Source: Apiospora phragmitis (taxonomy: Eukaryota > Ascomycota > Sordariomycetes > Amphisphaeriales > Apiosporaceae). From it: 64,000 nt of DNA. Shown here piece by piece: positions 1 through 13,912 of this stretch. The stretch is taken from contig JAQQWL010000013.1 in assembly GCA_038363925.1 (NCBI GenBank), positions 2,852,001 to 2,916,000 of the forward strand, in the 5' to 3' direction. A program made the translations under genes and the position numbers. The notes below the pieces were generated by a model. It ran no database searches. It was not told the DNA's origin and saw nothing but the letters and a program-made list of their open reading frames with translations. Numbering within the stretch: the first letter of the stretch is position 1; each line of letters starts with the position of its first letter.

Positions 1-2335
1 TTAGTTATTATAAATAAACTTATAAAATATACCTACTTCTTACCGTATAAAGAATTTAACGATATTAACGATTTAACGTACACATTCCTCCGAATAATCG
101 TTAACTAGTATAGACTACCCGAAATAATTATCTCCGATAAAAATAAATTATTCACCGCTAAATTTTAGAAGTTATTTATAGCATAACTTAGAATTAAGCA
201 TAAACTATTTACGGCTTACTACCTCTAAACGAATAAATAAACCGAATAAATAAACTAAACATTAAAATAATACCTACGCTACTATATTAATTACAAATAA
301 AATAATTAAATATAATTATTACTAATAACCCAATTCGTTTATAACAGCGCAAATAACGAAGCTACACACATATTACCATTTCGAATAAATTATAAATATA
401 ATTTAGAAATTATTAAAAAACCAAAGGAAAAGGAGCTAGCACTAATTACGACTATTTAAATCGAGAAATTAAAAAAACTCTAAATTACGCTATAACAAGA
501 CCTTACCTTCTTTTAATAATAAATAAAAAGATACGCCGACTAAATAAAGTTAAAGGGACTAGTTTTTAAAGAAAGAAAAAAAGTTTACCTCTTATAACGA
601 AACATTAAAACAAAACGATTAAGCAATAAATTAGACTTTAAAAAAATAAAACTATTTAAAATTATAAAAATTATTTTAAAAACTAATTATTAATTATTAT
701 TACTTAAAATAATACGGGTATACTTTATATTTTATATTTTATTATTTAAATTAGTAGCTGAGAAAACCCTAATCGATATATAATTAAAAATTAAAATAGA
801 TTAATACAAGTACGAAATCGATAGAATTATTAATAAAAAAAAGAAAGGATAGAACTTTTAATACCTCGTTTAATAAAAAGGCTACCCGTTAGAAAATAAT
901 ACTTAAGAGCCTAGGAAATACTTGGCGAACGCCGCGGAAAAACTCTAGAAGTTTGAAGAGGAGCTTCCCCCGCGAGGATCGACGGCCTAAGCTGGGGAAA
1001 CCTATTAAATTAAGAAACGACTAATTAATATCCTTAAAAATATTTAAAAAACGTAAATTATTAAAAACGAAGTTCTTCTAATTAATAATCGAGGAAAAAA
1101 TATTATTTTTTTTATTTAGTTTTTATATTCCCCGACGAAACGTTTCCGAACGCTTTTTTATTACGACCTTTTTTATATAATAAAAACGGGCTAAATAACC
1201 TAAAGCGGTAGATAACTACGTTTATAAAAAAAATAAAGTTTCCTTTACGTTTAACTTTTCCTCCTCTAGCTTTTTTTATTAAATAGCTAGCTTCGTTAGG
1301 GCTAACGTAATAAAAATACTATTATAAGAACGGCTAACCCGAATATATTCTAAATAACGAAACGACTTTTCGCTTATATAATAAGCTAGGTTTTAACGAA
1401 AATAACGAGTATAAAATATACTAATTAAGTTACCCATAGATTCCACATTAATAGCAAGAACTAAACGCGCGATAGTTTTTTTAAACCGAGATTTTTCGAT
1501 ATAATTAGTTATAATAAATAGATATTATAATAAAAAATAATAAAAAAAAGAAACTTATTATAATTTAATAATACAGGTAATTAGGATATTTATAAAATTA
1601 ATACTTTAAAAATAAAGCGGTTAGAAAAAGGAGGATAATATTATAACCTAACCTAACCATACGGCTAAAACCTTATTCGCTAAAACGGAACTACTATACC
1701 CTAACCAAGCTATAACGTTATAACTACCGACCGTATTATTAACTATATTAATATAAACTTTCCTATATTATAAAAACGCGCAAATATAACTACGAAAATA
1801 TTCTAAATAGCGAAAGAATAAACCCGACCCAAGAAAGCAGCTAAGAAGGAGCTACGGGACGAAGAGCGACTAAACTACCGCTCTAACGAGTAAGCTAAAA
1901 ATAACGGAATTACGGCGCCCTTAAATAAACCGCTAGAATAAATCACCGTAATCTAAAGGATAAATTACCGTAAGCTAATAACGGGATTACTATAAACTAA
2001 TAAACGCTTTAATAAATTAATAAGGGAAAAAATTAAATATATAACGACAAATATTCCTTATATATTTTATATAAATACTTTTTATTTTAATAATTAATTT
2101 AAATATTAATTTTAATTTACTAATAAAATAAATAATTTTAACGAAACTATTATAAACACCCTTAAACCTACACACTTTAATTACCTTCGTTCCTACGAGC
2201 TATTACCCATTATAATAATAAAAGCGATTTTTATTACACGTTCAAATACTCTCTCATATTACTAATATAAACCCCAGTACATCTTACTAGGTTTCTTTTA
2301 AAACCTAGATAACGTTCGTTATATTATATTTATAG
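1..2335 (+). mobile_element. Ty3/gypsy chromovirus, copy A (3' part, RIP-mutated)
   Basis: Conceptual translation of the plus strand gives a Ty3/gypsy integrase core from base 1, including the GLP-E-IIISD-type stretch and the region equivalent to STAYHPQTDGQTER, with stops. An integrase C-terminal region follows, and then, at about 810-950, a chromodomain (YEID start, KGYP, EPRKYLANAAEKL). Chromodomain gypsy elements (chromoviruses) use this domain to target heterochromatin. The sequence then matches the 3' terminal region of copy C (about 13,640-13,912) almost to base 2335, where copy B starts. The left side is cut by the window edge. An LTR is not proved, because no matching direct repeat was found at a 5' end. 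Confidence 0.88.
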
Positions 2336-2344
2336 TTCGTTCGA

Positions 2345-5300
2345 AATAATAAAATATGCGTAACTTCGTTATTTACGTTATTATAAGCGAATTAAATTAT
2401 AAGTAATAGTTATACTTAATTATTTTATTTATAATTAATATAGTAGTGTAAGTATTATTTTAAGGTTTAATTTATCCGTTCGGTTTATTTATCCGTTTAA
2501 GGGTAGTAAGTTATGAATAGTTTATGCTTAATTTTAAGTTATATTATAAATAATTTTTAGAATTTAATAATAAATAGTTTATTTTTATTAGAAATAATTA
2601 TTTCGGGTAGCCCGTATTAGTTAACGATTGTTTAAAGGAACGTATATATTAAGTTATTAGTATTATTAAATTCTTTATACGGTAAGAAATAAGTGTATTT
2701 TATAAATTTATTTATAATTATTAAGATGTTATTATAATTAACTTTAATTAGGGGTTTTTTTAATAAGGGTAGCTTAATAACGAAGTTAAGTATAATAGTT
2801 TTTTATATTTTATTTAATAATGGGATCGGCTGTAGCTTTTTATACGCCGGTATCGAGTAGTTTTTATTTTATTATAGAGGTTATATTTATTAATTATTTT
2901 AGTTATAATTAACTTAAGGTTTTTATAATCAAATTATTTAGTAATCCTTTTTTAAGTTTTAAATATTCTTTAATATTTATATATAAAGTGTTCGTAGAAT
3001 TTTTAAATAAAGTTTTCGCGGTATTACTTAAGGATATAGATTTTATTTCGATAAAAAGCGAGATTATCGCGGTTTTCGAGGTGATCCCTAAAGTAGTTTA
3101 CGGGGTCGGGGGTTTAATTAAATTATTAGAACTTAATAACTTAATCGTTATTATATTAAACGTAGTTTATAATATTTAATTATTTTAATAATATAAAGTT
3201 ATTGTTTTAATTATAGGTAAGAATAGTTCGCGTTTCGAGTAAGACTTTTTTTTAATAGTTCGGTTATCGACTTAATATATTAACGCGACCGTTCTCGTTA
3301 CTTTTTTAATAAATAATAATAAGGTTAAATTTTAATAAGAATTTAAACTATTATATTTATTATTTATTTAATTTTTTTATAATAATAAACGTTATAAAGT
3401 TTTTATAATCGATATAAACTTTAATTAGTTTTATTATTCCGTTAAAATAATACCTCTATTCTTTATAAGTTTTAATAATAGCTATTAGCTTTTTATTATA
3501 AATTTAATAGTTGAGCTCTAGCCCGTTAAGCTTTTTCGAAAAGAATATAATTAGGTATATTTTCCTATTATCGTTTCGTTAATTGAGCTGTCCTCCGATC
3601 GTATAATTCGATACGTCGGTTTCGATTTTAAAAGGTTTAAATAGGTCTGTTACGCGAAGTATTAGTTCGTTAAAGATTCGTTCTTTAATATTATAAAAGG
3701 CTTTATCTTTTTTTTTCGTTTATTAAAATAGTTCGTCCTTTTTTATTAAGTTTATTAAGGGTATCGCTATTTTATTAAATCCGGGGACGAAAATTCGGTA
3801 ATAATTAATTAATTTTAAAAAGGATTTAATTTCCGTAACGTTTATAGGCGTAAGCTATTCTTTAATTACTAAAACTTTTAAAGGTTTTATTCGGATTTTA
3901 CTTAAAAATATTACGTATTTTATAAAAATAACAGATCGTTAGTAGAATTCGCTCTTTTTTAAATTAATTAATAAGTTAGTATTTTATAGCTTTTAAAATA
4001 TTAGCTTTATATACTTTTAATACTATTCGTTATTTTCGGAATAAATAAAGATATTATTAAAATATATTATAACGAACTTATTAAAATATTTTTATAAAAT
4101 ATAGTTAATTATAAATTAAAAACTAATTAATACGTTAATTAAATTAAAAAGTATAGTTTAATATTCGAAATAGTTATACTTAATTTAAAATATAGTCTTC
4201 TACTTTTTTCCTTTTTTAATTCGGATTAAGTTATATATATTAAGGAGGTCGAGTATTATAAAGATTTTAACGTATAATAACTTATTTTATAAATCGCCGA
4301 TTAAAAAAAAGGGTATTAATTCTTAATAATAATTTCGTTAAACTTCCGATAATCGACGCATATACGTTATTTAGGTTTCCCATCCTTACTTTTTTTTAAA
4401 ACGAAGAGAATAAAAAAGCCTACTAATAATATAAATAATTAAATAACTCCTTTCTCGAGATTTTCCGTAATATACTCTTTTAAGGCTTATTCGTACTCTT
4501 AGTTAAGTTTATATATAATTATAAATAAGGGTTTTTTCCTATTTTTAAAAAATATTTTATAATTTTACCGTGTATAAAACGGTAAGCTTGTTTCTAATTT
4601 TTTATTAAAAAATATTTCGAATTACCGATACTCTTTTAATATAATCGTTATAATGTTCGGCTTAAGCTTTTTAATAATAATATATACCTTAAAAATTTTA
4701 AGTTTATTAAAAGGTTGTTTTTTAAACCGCTACTTATTAATTAAACCTTTTTTTAATATATTTTATTAAAATTAACTTATTTTCTAATTAATTCTAAAAT
4801 TATTTACCTATAATTAAGGTATTTTTAAAATTATATCGTATTTTATAACGTCCGTAATATTATACGTAATTTATTTATAACGTTTTTTAATATTAATTAA
4901 AAGGTTTATAACTTCCTTCCGTATTTCTTTATCGTTATACGTTATAAATCCTTTATCGACGGTTTTAAGTCGGTATAGGGCGTTTTTCTCTTATTATTCG
5001 AATTTAAAGTAATTAATGATTCGTAATGAAATATAATTTCCTTACGCTTTACTATCGAGTAACGCTCTAATATAAGCCCCTTTTACGCTTATTATTAATA
5101 TAATATATTTATGAATAGCTTAATTATTTATTATTTAGTATAAGGACCTGTCTTAATCCGCCTATTGTCGTCCTTTTATAATAGGCGGCGTCTATTTTCC
5201 GGATACTGTTCCTGTGGGTAAGTAATAATCTCTTACGATCGATCCTCGTGTCGTTACTATTGTTTTCTCCGTTCTTTAAAAGGCGCTTTTTAGTATATTA

Positions 5301-6195
5301 GTAAGGGTGTTTTTATACTCCTCCCCGTACGAAATACTGTCCTTAATATTTAAGGTTTAGGTTTTTCGGGTAATTCGAAAATTTATTAAGTTCGTAATAA
5401 TTTATAAACGTTTTATAAGTTTTTTAATATATTAAAGGGGTTTTTTTATCGGGTATATATTTATATATTTTAAGAGTGTTAAACGCTTTTTTTTAAACGT
5501 TTATAAGTTTACGATTTTTTTAAGCGTATTTAAGGTATTAATCCTCGAAATACTCCTTTTAATCTCGTTTTTTTAAGTAATATTATCGTAATTATTATAA
5601 ATCTTTTTATATTAATAAGTATACGTATTATTTATTAGGGGTTAATGTTCAGAATTTTTTAATAATATAATCCGGGTACGGTTACGTAATAAGTCGTTTA
5701 CCGATTTTTCGAAAAAACTATTCGTACTCGAGTTTTTCCGCGAGGTGTTTTATATAAACGTTATATATATACGAGATTTATAAAAGCGTAAAGTATTTTT
5801 TATATATAAGAGAGATTTATAAATCGTTCTTTATTACGTAATTATTATAAATTTTTTAATTAAAACCGGCCGTAATAAGTATTTAATATAAATATTTCGA
5901 GTCGGGGTAAAAAATGTTAAGAATAATTAATTACTTATCGATTTTAAGGTTTTTAAATTTAACGATGTTGTTTACTAACTCGTTTATTAATATACTTATT
6001 AAATATTTATAGTTTATTAATTATTTTAATTAGTTTATAGTGTTATCTATTAAACTACTATTTTCGTTATAAAGAAGGGGTTGCTCCTTTCGTATTATCG
6101 CAACGCTTCGGCTATAATCCTTTTTACTTTCCGAAGCTTTAAAGAATTATCCGGTACCTTCCTTATCCGCCAAATAAGAAATGTACCTATTATTA
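2345..6195 (-). mobile_element. Ty3/gypsy chromovirus, copy B (inverted, 3'-truncated)
   Basis: This is an inverted relative of copy C. Its reverse complement aligns from the 5' leader (about 6,060-6,190 against 8,135-8,270) through the gag-like part, reverse transcriptase and RNase H to the integrase, and stops abruptly at 2345 inside the integrase. The RT active site reads Y-F-N-N at 4053-4064, the RIP form of YLDD. The open frame at 2988-3179 on the plus strand is antisense to pol and is not a gene. It is mirrored by the antisense frame at 11152-11343 in copy C. The junction at about 2340 abuts the 3' end of copy A, a head-to-head rearrangement or nested insertion. Confidence 0.85.
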
Positions 6196-7489
6196 TAATA
6201 AGCTATTCAGAATAAGCTATTATATTTAATAATAACGTTATTATTTTTAATAATTATTATAAAAATATTTTTTATTTTAATAACGTTAACGTATTATTTT
6301 TTTAAAACTTATTAAAAGTCTTTCTTTAATATTTAATATTTTCGAATATAATATCTTAATTTTTAATAATTATAATAAATACCGCGTAACTTTTTATCCT
6401 ATTTATTATATTTAATAATATTAAAGTTTATAAATTTATTATAATAACTATACGCCATAATATTTTTAAGCGGTATATAATTATATTATTATAATCGCCC
6501 CGTATTAATTTAAGTTTGACTAGTTTACCGCTAAAGTCCGCCCTATTTTTTACGGCGTCGCTTATATATACGAGTATCGATTTTAATAATAAATTCTATA
6601 TACAAAAAGAAGTTATTAAGGGCGTTAAGCCGGCTAAGTTTATTTTTAATATTATTTTTTAATCCTCGATAATATATTATAATTTCTATAACTTCGATAT
6701 AATTTAATCGAATTATAATACGTTAGAACTCGGCTATATAAAAAGCGGTTAATCTTTTTTACTTAAAGGTTTCGAGTTCTTTCTCCGCTTATCGCTTTTC
6801 GTCGGGGTTTTAAAAAAATAATTTAAAAGCTTATTCGAAACCGTCATAACTTTTAAAAATACGTTATACCTTTATATAGTATAGCTTAATTTATTAATTG
6901 TTTTTTACGAGTTTATTTAAATAAAGTTTAAATTAAGCGAGTACCTTATTTTTAAAAAACGAGGCGGCGTAAACGACTCGCTAAGTAGCGTTTTAAAACG
7001 TTTTTTTATAAAACTATTAATAGGCTTTAATTTAAATAAAGAAACTTCAGAGGTTTCCGGTTATTCCGTTAAAAAGGGTTAATATATTAATCTTTATACT
7101 TTTTTTTAATATAATAAAGGTTTAAATAATATTAATAACTATATAAAAGAAACGTACTTCTTTACGTAACTTATTAATATTATAAAGTATTTATTTTAAA
7201 GTACCCTTAGTTAGGAACTCGTCGCGCTTTTTTTCGAATTTAATATAATAATATTAATAATTAGCGCTTTTTTATTTAAATTTTTTAATTTATTTAATTA
7301 ACACTTATTATATAAGCTTGTCGTTATTATCGTTATTATCGATATCTATAACAAAGTCCCATTAAGAAATACTAAAAGTGGCGATAAGAGTTTTTCCTTA
7401 CCGGACGGTATTATTAAAGCTAGATATAGATATAGTTCTTACAATATTATTATTTAAAAATTTAAATAATAACTCGTAAGAATAAAAGT
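6196..7489. other. AT-rich RIP-mutated DNA, element not recognised
   Basis: About 1.3 kb of TA-rich sequence lies between the 5' end of inverted copy B and the inverted 3' end fragment at 7490. It has no open frame and I could not align it to the gypsy or copia copies in the window. It has the same RIP-like composition as its surroundings, so it is probably another mutated repeat. Confidence 0.6.
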
Positions 7490-7885
7490 AATTAAAATAT
7501 AACGAACGTTATCTAAGTTTTAAAAAAAACCTAATAAGATATACTAAGGTTTATATTAATAATATAAAAAAGTACCTAAACATATAATAAAAGTCGCTTT
7601 TATTAATATAATAGGTAATAATTTATAAGAACAAAAAGTAATTAAGGTGTATAGGTTTAAGGGTATTTATAATAGTTTTATTAAAGCTATTTACCTTATT
7701 AATAGGTTAAGATTAATATTTAAATTAATTATTAAAATAAAGAGTATTTATATAAAATATATAAAGGAAACATTTATTATTATATATCTAATCTCTTCCT
7801 TTATTAATCTATTAAATTACTTAGTTCACCCTCGTATTTTAATAATCCGGGTGATCCCCTTATTAGTTGGATTACCGACTCACTT
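7490..7885 (-). mobile_element. Ty3/gypsy 3' terminal-region fragment D (inverted)
   Basis: The reverse complement matches the 3' ends of copy A (about 2,000-2,335) and copy C (about 13,600-13,912) along its length, ending at the same ATAACGTTCGTTATA-like boundary. It is therefore a third, minus-strand 3' terminus of the same family. The 102-codon plus-strand frame at 7647-7955 lies antisense to this fragment and has no coding look. Whether this piece is a solo LTR or a truncated end cannot be told by eye. Confidence 0.75.
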
Positions 7886-8134
7886 CGCCGTTCCTAGTAA
7901 TCCCTATGATCTATTACGTAATATTATCCTTACTACTTCTTTAGGCCGTATTTAGCCTGCTACGGTTTAGGATATTATCGTCGTGATCGCCGTACGCTTT
8001 TATAATATTAGTACGCTTATGTTGGTATAACTGGCGGCGCGGTCGGTAGCCGTGATATCGTACCCTGGGGGGGGCATCGTAAATCCGGCCCGGTGGTTTT
8101 GTGGGTCTTGGCCGCATGCTTAGGTCAGGTCGTA
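7886..8134. other. Less mutated GC-richer spacer inside the transposon nest
   Basis: This short stretch, with a run of eight G at about 8065 and the GGCCCGGTGG region, keeps far more C and G than anything else in the first 13 kb. It lies directly upstream of the 5' end of copy C. No coding frame or named motif was recognised. It could be the non-repeated leader of the gypsy element or a fragment of unique DNA. Confidence 0.5.
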
Positions 8135-11100
8135 ATAGATAGGTATACCTCTTATTTAACGGATAAGGAAAGTATCGGATAATTTTTTAAAACCCCGGGA
8201 AATAAGAAGGACCATAGTTAAAACGTCGCGATAATACGAAAGGAACGACCTTTCTTTTATAACAAAGATAATAATTTAATAAATAATATTAGGAGCTAGT
8301 TAAAATAATTTATAAATTATAAACGCTTAGTAAATATATTAATAAATAAATTAATATATAAGATCGCTAAGTTTAGAAATTTAAAAACTAATAGATAGTT
8401 AGCTATCTTTAATATTCTTTACCCCGACTCGAAATATTTACGTTAAATACTTATCGCGGCCGGTTTTAATTAAAAAATCCACGGTAATTACGCCGTAGAG
8501 AACGATTTACGAATTTTTTTTACGTACGAAGGGTATTTTATATTCTTATGGATTTCGTACGTACACAATGCTTATATAGAATACCTCGCGGAGAAACTTA
8601 AGTATGAATAATTTTTTCGAAGGATTAATAAATAACCTATTACGTAATTATACCCGGACTATATTATTAAAAAAATTCGAACGTCGATCCCTAATAAACG
8701 ACGCGTATACCTACTCAGTATAAGAAGACCTACGGTGGCTACGATAATATTACTTAAAAAAACGAAATTAAAAAGAGTATTTTAAAAACTAATACTTTAA
8801 ATACGCTTAAAAAGAATTACGAGCTTATAAACGTTTAAAAGAGAACGTTTAATGTTTTTAAAACGTATAAATATATATTTAATAAAAGGACCCCTTTAAT
8901 ATATTAAAGAATTTATAAAGCGTTTATAAATTATTACGAATTTAATAAACTTTTAAATTATTTAAAAAACCCGGATTTTAAATATTAAGGATAGTATTTT
9001 ATATAAGGAGGAGTATAAAAATATTTTTATTAATATATTAAAAAGCGCCTTATAAAAAACAGAAGGAGTAATAATAATAATACGAGGATTAATCGTAAGA
9101 GATTATTAATTACTTATAAGAGCAGCGTTCGGGAAACGGACGCCGCTTATTATAAAAGGATGATAATAAGCGGATTAAGATAAGTTCTTGTGTTAAATAA
9201 CGGATAATTAAATTATTTATAAGTATATCATATTAATAATAAGCGTAAAAGGAGTTTATATTAAAACGTTACTCGATAGCGGAGCGTAAGGAAACTATAT
9301 TTTATTATAAATCGTTAATTGTTTTAAATTCGAATAATAGGAGAAAAACGCTTTATACCGATTTAAAACCGTCGATAAAGGACTTATAACTTATAACGAT
9401 AAAGAAGTACGAAAAGAAGTTACAAACCTTCTGATCAATATTAGAAAACGTTATAAATGAATTACGTGTAATATTACGGACGTCGTAAAATACGATATAA
9501 TTTTAAAAATACTTTAATTACGGGTAAATAATTTTAAAATTAATTAAAAAATAAGTTAACTTTAATAAAATATATTAAAAAAAGGTTTAATTAATAAATA
9601 ACGGTTTAAAAAGCGACCCTTTAATAAACTTAAAATCTTTAAAATATATATTATTATTAAAAAACCTAAGCCGAATATTATAACGATTATATTAAAAAAG
9701 TATCGGTAATTCGAAACATTTTTTAGTAAAAAATTAAAAATAGGTTTACTGTTTTATATACGGTAAGATTATAAAATACCCCTTAAAAATAAGAAGGAAC
9801 CCTTATTTATACCTATATATAAACTTAATTAAAAACACGAATAAGCTTTAAAAGAGTATATTACGGAAAGTTTTAAGAAAAGAATTATATGACCGTTTAT
9901 ATTATTAACAGGCTTCTTTATCCTCTTTGTTTCGAAAAAATGTAAAAACGGGAAACCTAAATAATATATATATATCGATTATTAAAAACTTAACGAAATT
10001 ATTATTAAAAACTAATACCCTTTACTTTTAATCGGCGATTTATAAAATAAATTACTACACGTTAAGATTTTTATAATACTCGACCTCTTTAATATATATA
10101 ACTTAATCCGAATTAAAAAAAGAGAGGAATAAAAGACCGCGTTTTAAACTAAGTACGGCTATTTCGAATATTAGGCTATACCGTTCGACTTAATTAATAT
10201 ATTAATTAACTTTTAATTTATAATTAACTACGTTTTATAAAAATATTTTAATAAATTTATTATAATATATCTCGATAATATCCTTATTTATTCCGAGAAC
10301 GATAAATAATACCGAAAATATATAAAATTAATACTCTAAAAACTATAGGACGCTAACCTATTAATTAACTTAAAAAAAGCGAATTCTATTAATAATCCGT
10401 TACCTTCGTAAAATACGTAATATCTTTAAGCGAAATCTGAATAAAACCTTTAAAAATTTTAATAATTAAAAAATAATTTACACTTATAAGCGCTACGGAA
10501 ATTAAATCCTTCTTAAAACTAACTAATTATTACCGGATTTTCGTCCCCGGATTTAATAAGATAGCGATATTTTTAATAAACTTAATAAAAAAGGACGAAC
10601 TATTTTAATAAATAGAAAAAAAAGATAAGGCTTTTCGCGATATTAAAAAGCGAATCCTTAACGAATTAACACTTCGCGTAATAGATTTGTCTAAGCTTTT
10701 TAAAATCGAAACCGACGTATCGAACTATACGATTAGAGAATAACTTAATTAACGAAATAATAACGAAAAATCACACCTAATCGTATTCGTTTTAAAAAAG
10801 CTTAATAAATTAAAGCTTAATTATTAAATCTATAATAAAGAATTAATAATTATTATTAAAATTTACGAAAAATAAAGATATTATTTTAATAAAATAATAA
10901 AACTAATTAAAGTTTATACCGATTATAAGAACTTTATAACGTTTATTATTATTAAAAAATTAAATAAATAATAAATATAATAATTTAAATTCTTATTAAG
11001 ATTTAATCTCATTATTATTTATCGAAAAAGTAACGAGAACAATTGCGTCGACGTATTAAACTAATAATCGGACCACTAAAAAGAGGTTTCGCCCGAGATA

Positions 11101-13912
11101 CGTACTATTCTTACTTATAATTAAAACGGTAACCTTATATTATTAAAATAACTAAACGTTACGAACTACGTTTAATATAATAACAATTAAGTTATTAAAT
11201 TCTAGCGACTTAACTAAACCCCTAACCCCGCGAGCTACCTTAAAGACTACCTCGAAAATTATAACGGTCTTACCTTCTACCGAGATAAGATCTATATCTC
11301 TAAACGATATCGCGAAAACTTTATTAAAGAATTCTATAAACACCTTACTTACGGATATTAAAGAGTATTTAAAACTTAAAAACGGATTATTAAATAATTC
11401 GATTATAAAAACTTTAAACTAATCGTAATTAAAATAATTAATAAATATAACCTCTATAATAAAATTAAAGCTACTCGATACCGGCTATATAAAGAGCTAC
11501 AGTTAATCCTATTATTAAATAAAATATAAAAAACTATCGCACTTAATTTCGTTATTAAGCTACCTTTATTAAAAAAAACCCCTAACTAAGGTTAATTATA
11601 ATAATATCTTAATAATTATAAATAAATTTATAAAATATACTTATTTCTTATCGTATAAAAAATTTAGCGATATTAATAACCTAGCGTACATATTTCTTCG
11701 AATAATCGTTAATTAATACGGGTTACCCGAAATAATTATTTCTAATAAAAATAAATTATTTATTATTAAATTTTAAAAATTATTTATAATATAACTCGGT
11801 ATTAAATATAAACTATTTACGGCCTACTACCCCTAAACGGCCTACTACCCCTAAACGGATAAAAAAATCAAATAAATAAATTAAACCTTAAAATAATACC
11901 TACGCTATTATATTAATTATAAATAAAATAATTAAATATAATTATTACTTATAATTTAATTTATTTATAATAATATAAATAATAAAGCTATATATATTTT
12001 ATTATTCCGAGCGAACTATAAATATAACTTAAAAATTATTAATAAACCCTTAAAAAAAGAATTAATACTAATCGCGACTATATAAATTAAAAAATTAAAA
12101 AAAATTTAAATTATATTATAATAAAACTTTACCTTTTTTTAATAATAAAGAAAAAGATACGTTAATTAAATAAGGTTAAAAAGATTAACCTATAAAAAAA
12201 AAATTTTACTTCTTATAATAAAATATTAAAATAAAACGACTAAATAATAAATTAGACTTTAAAAAGATCGGATTATTTAAAATCGTAAAAATTATTTTAA
12301 AAACTAATTACCGATTATTACTATTTAAAATAATATAAATATACTTTATATTTTATATTTTATTATTTAAACTAGCGGCCGAAAAAACCTTAATCGATAT
12401 ATAGCTAGAAGTCGAAACATATTAGTACGAGTACGAAATCGACGGAATTATCGATAAAAAAAAAAAGGACGAAGCTTTTAATACCTCGTCCAGTAAAAAG
12501 GCTACCTACTAAAGAATAATACCTAGGAACCTAAGAAACACCTAGCGAATATTATTAAAGAGCTGCGGACGTTTAAATAATAACCTCGGGAATCGGCTTA
12601 AAAAAGAAGTTGGTCGCGTTTTAATTAATAATATTAAACCCCCTTTAAACTTAAATGGTTATAACGGCTTTAAACTTCCGACGCTTTTACTTTTCTAGTT
12701 CGTTTAAAGAGCGCAAGCTACACTATACTAATTTAACCCTTTAAGTACGAGCTATCTCCTTCTATTTACGGAGACGAATAAAGCGAGTAACGGCTTTATT
12801 AATCTGGCGTTAAAGCTCTAAGAAATAAGCTTTTACAGCGGACTCTTCCCGAAATAAGCGGTCGTGCTCGTCTTATATACGCCGTAAAAAAAATAATAAA
12901 ACCTCGGTACTATTATACGTATAATTAATACGAGTATATTTTTTATACTTACTAATATTTTTTATTATTATATAAAATTACCCCTTTACGAAATAGCAAT
13001 TATAAAACATAACTTTAAAACTAAATTTAAAAAAGGCTTCGATAAAATCCGTATAACGAACGGTAAAAAAACGATTAAGCTTAATTCGAGATTTTTTAAC
13101 GCGATTATTTATAATAAGTATATATTATAATAAAAACGATAAGGAAGGGAAAAACTTATTATAAATTACGATAACGGACGGCTAAGATATTTATAAAATC
13201 GATACTTTAAGGATAAAATAATTAAAAAAAGGAGGATAGTATTATAACTTAACTTAATTATACGGCTAAAAAACCTTACCTACCGGTATAAAATTATTAT
13301 ACCCCGAATAAGTTATAATATTATAACTACGAACCGTACCGCTAACTATATTAATACGGAGTTAAACCTTTTTTAATAACGAGTAATAATAATATTACTA
13401 CGCTTAATAATAAAATAAATACGTTTATAAAATAACGGCGACCGTTAATAAGTTACGTAGTACGGTAAACGTTTAGGAAAAACTATTAAATAGCGCGGGG
13501 CGCGCTTAAGCGAGATTATTAAATAGCGTAGAGCGTAATTAAAAGAGATTATTAAATAATACGGAGCGTATTTAAACGAGATTATTAAATAAAAACGAAT
13601 TAATAAAAAAAGGATTAAATATATAATTACGAACGTTGTTTATATATTTTATATAAATATTCTTTATTTTAATAATTAATTTAAATATTAATTTTAATTT
13701 ATTAATAAAATAAATAGCTTTAATAAAACTATTATAAATATTTTTAAACGTTTACATACCTTAATTATTTTCGTTCTTACGAGCTATTATTTATTATATC
13801 GATAAAAGCGACTTTTATCGCACGCCTAGATACTTTCTCGTATTATTAATATAAACCTTAGTACATTTTACTAGGTTTTTTTTAGAACCTGGATAGCGTT
13901 CGTTATAATTAA
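8135..13912 (+). mobile_element. Ty3/gypsy chromovirus, copy C (near complete, RIP-dead)
   Basis: This is the most complete copy, on the plus strand. The order is a 5' leader and gag-like region (about 8.1-9.2 kb), reverse transcriptase with YLDN-ILIYSE at 10268-10297 (YLDD with the last D changed to N), an RNase H region (about 10.78-10.99 kb, recognisable by the KKLNK...Y-IYNKEL pattern), integrase (about 11.6-12.3 kb) and a chromodomain (about 12.42-12.58 kb). A 3' region homologous to copies A and D ends at about 13,912. Many in-frame stops make it inactive. An in-frame 18-bp duplication sits in the integrase at 11821-11856 and a 33-bp tandem repeat lies at 13481-13597. No 5' LTR was identified. 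Confidence 0.88.
13481..13597 (+). repeat. 33-bp tandem repeat, about 3.5 units
   Basis: Units start at 13481, 13514, 13547 and 13580, each opening with a GATTATTAAATA-like core and carrying a GCG-rich middle. They lie between the chromodomain and the 3' terminal region of gypsy copy C, so they belong to the untranslated part of that element. Confidence 0.8.

Noticed and set aside
2055..2335. Gypsy 3' terminal region as a proven LTR
   Set aside because: The same sequence occurs at three 3' ends but I found no direct copy at any 5' end, so a long terminal repeat is not demonstrated.
2988..3179. 63-codon plus-strand frame (and its twin at 11152-11343 on the minus strand) as a conserved small gene
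   Set aside because: They resemble each other only because both lie antisense to homologous gypsy pol segments in inverted copies.
7647..7955. 102-codon frame as a gene
   Set aside because: It runs antisense through the inverted gypsy end fragment and has TA-driven composition (Ile/Leu/Tyr-rich) with no domain.
13481..13597. CRISPR-like array
   Set aside because: Units are contiguous without unique spacers, in a eukaryotic retroelement; an ordinary tandem repeat.
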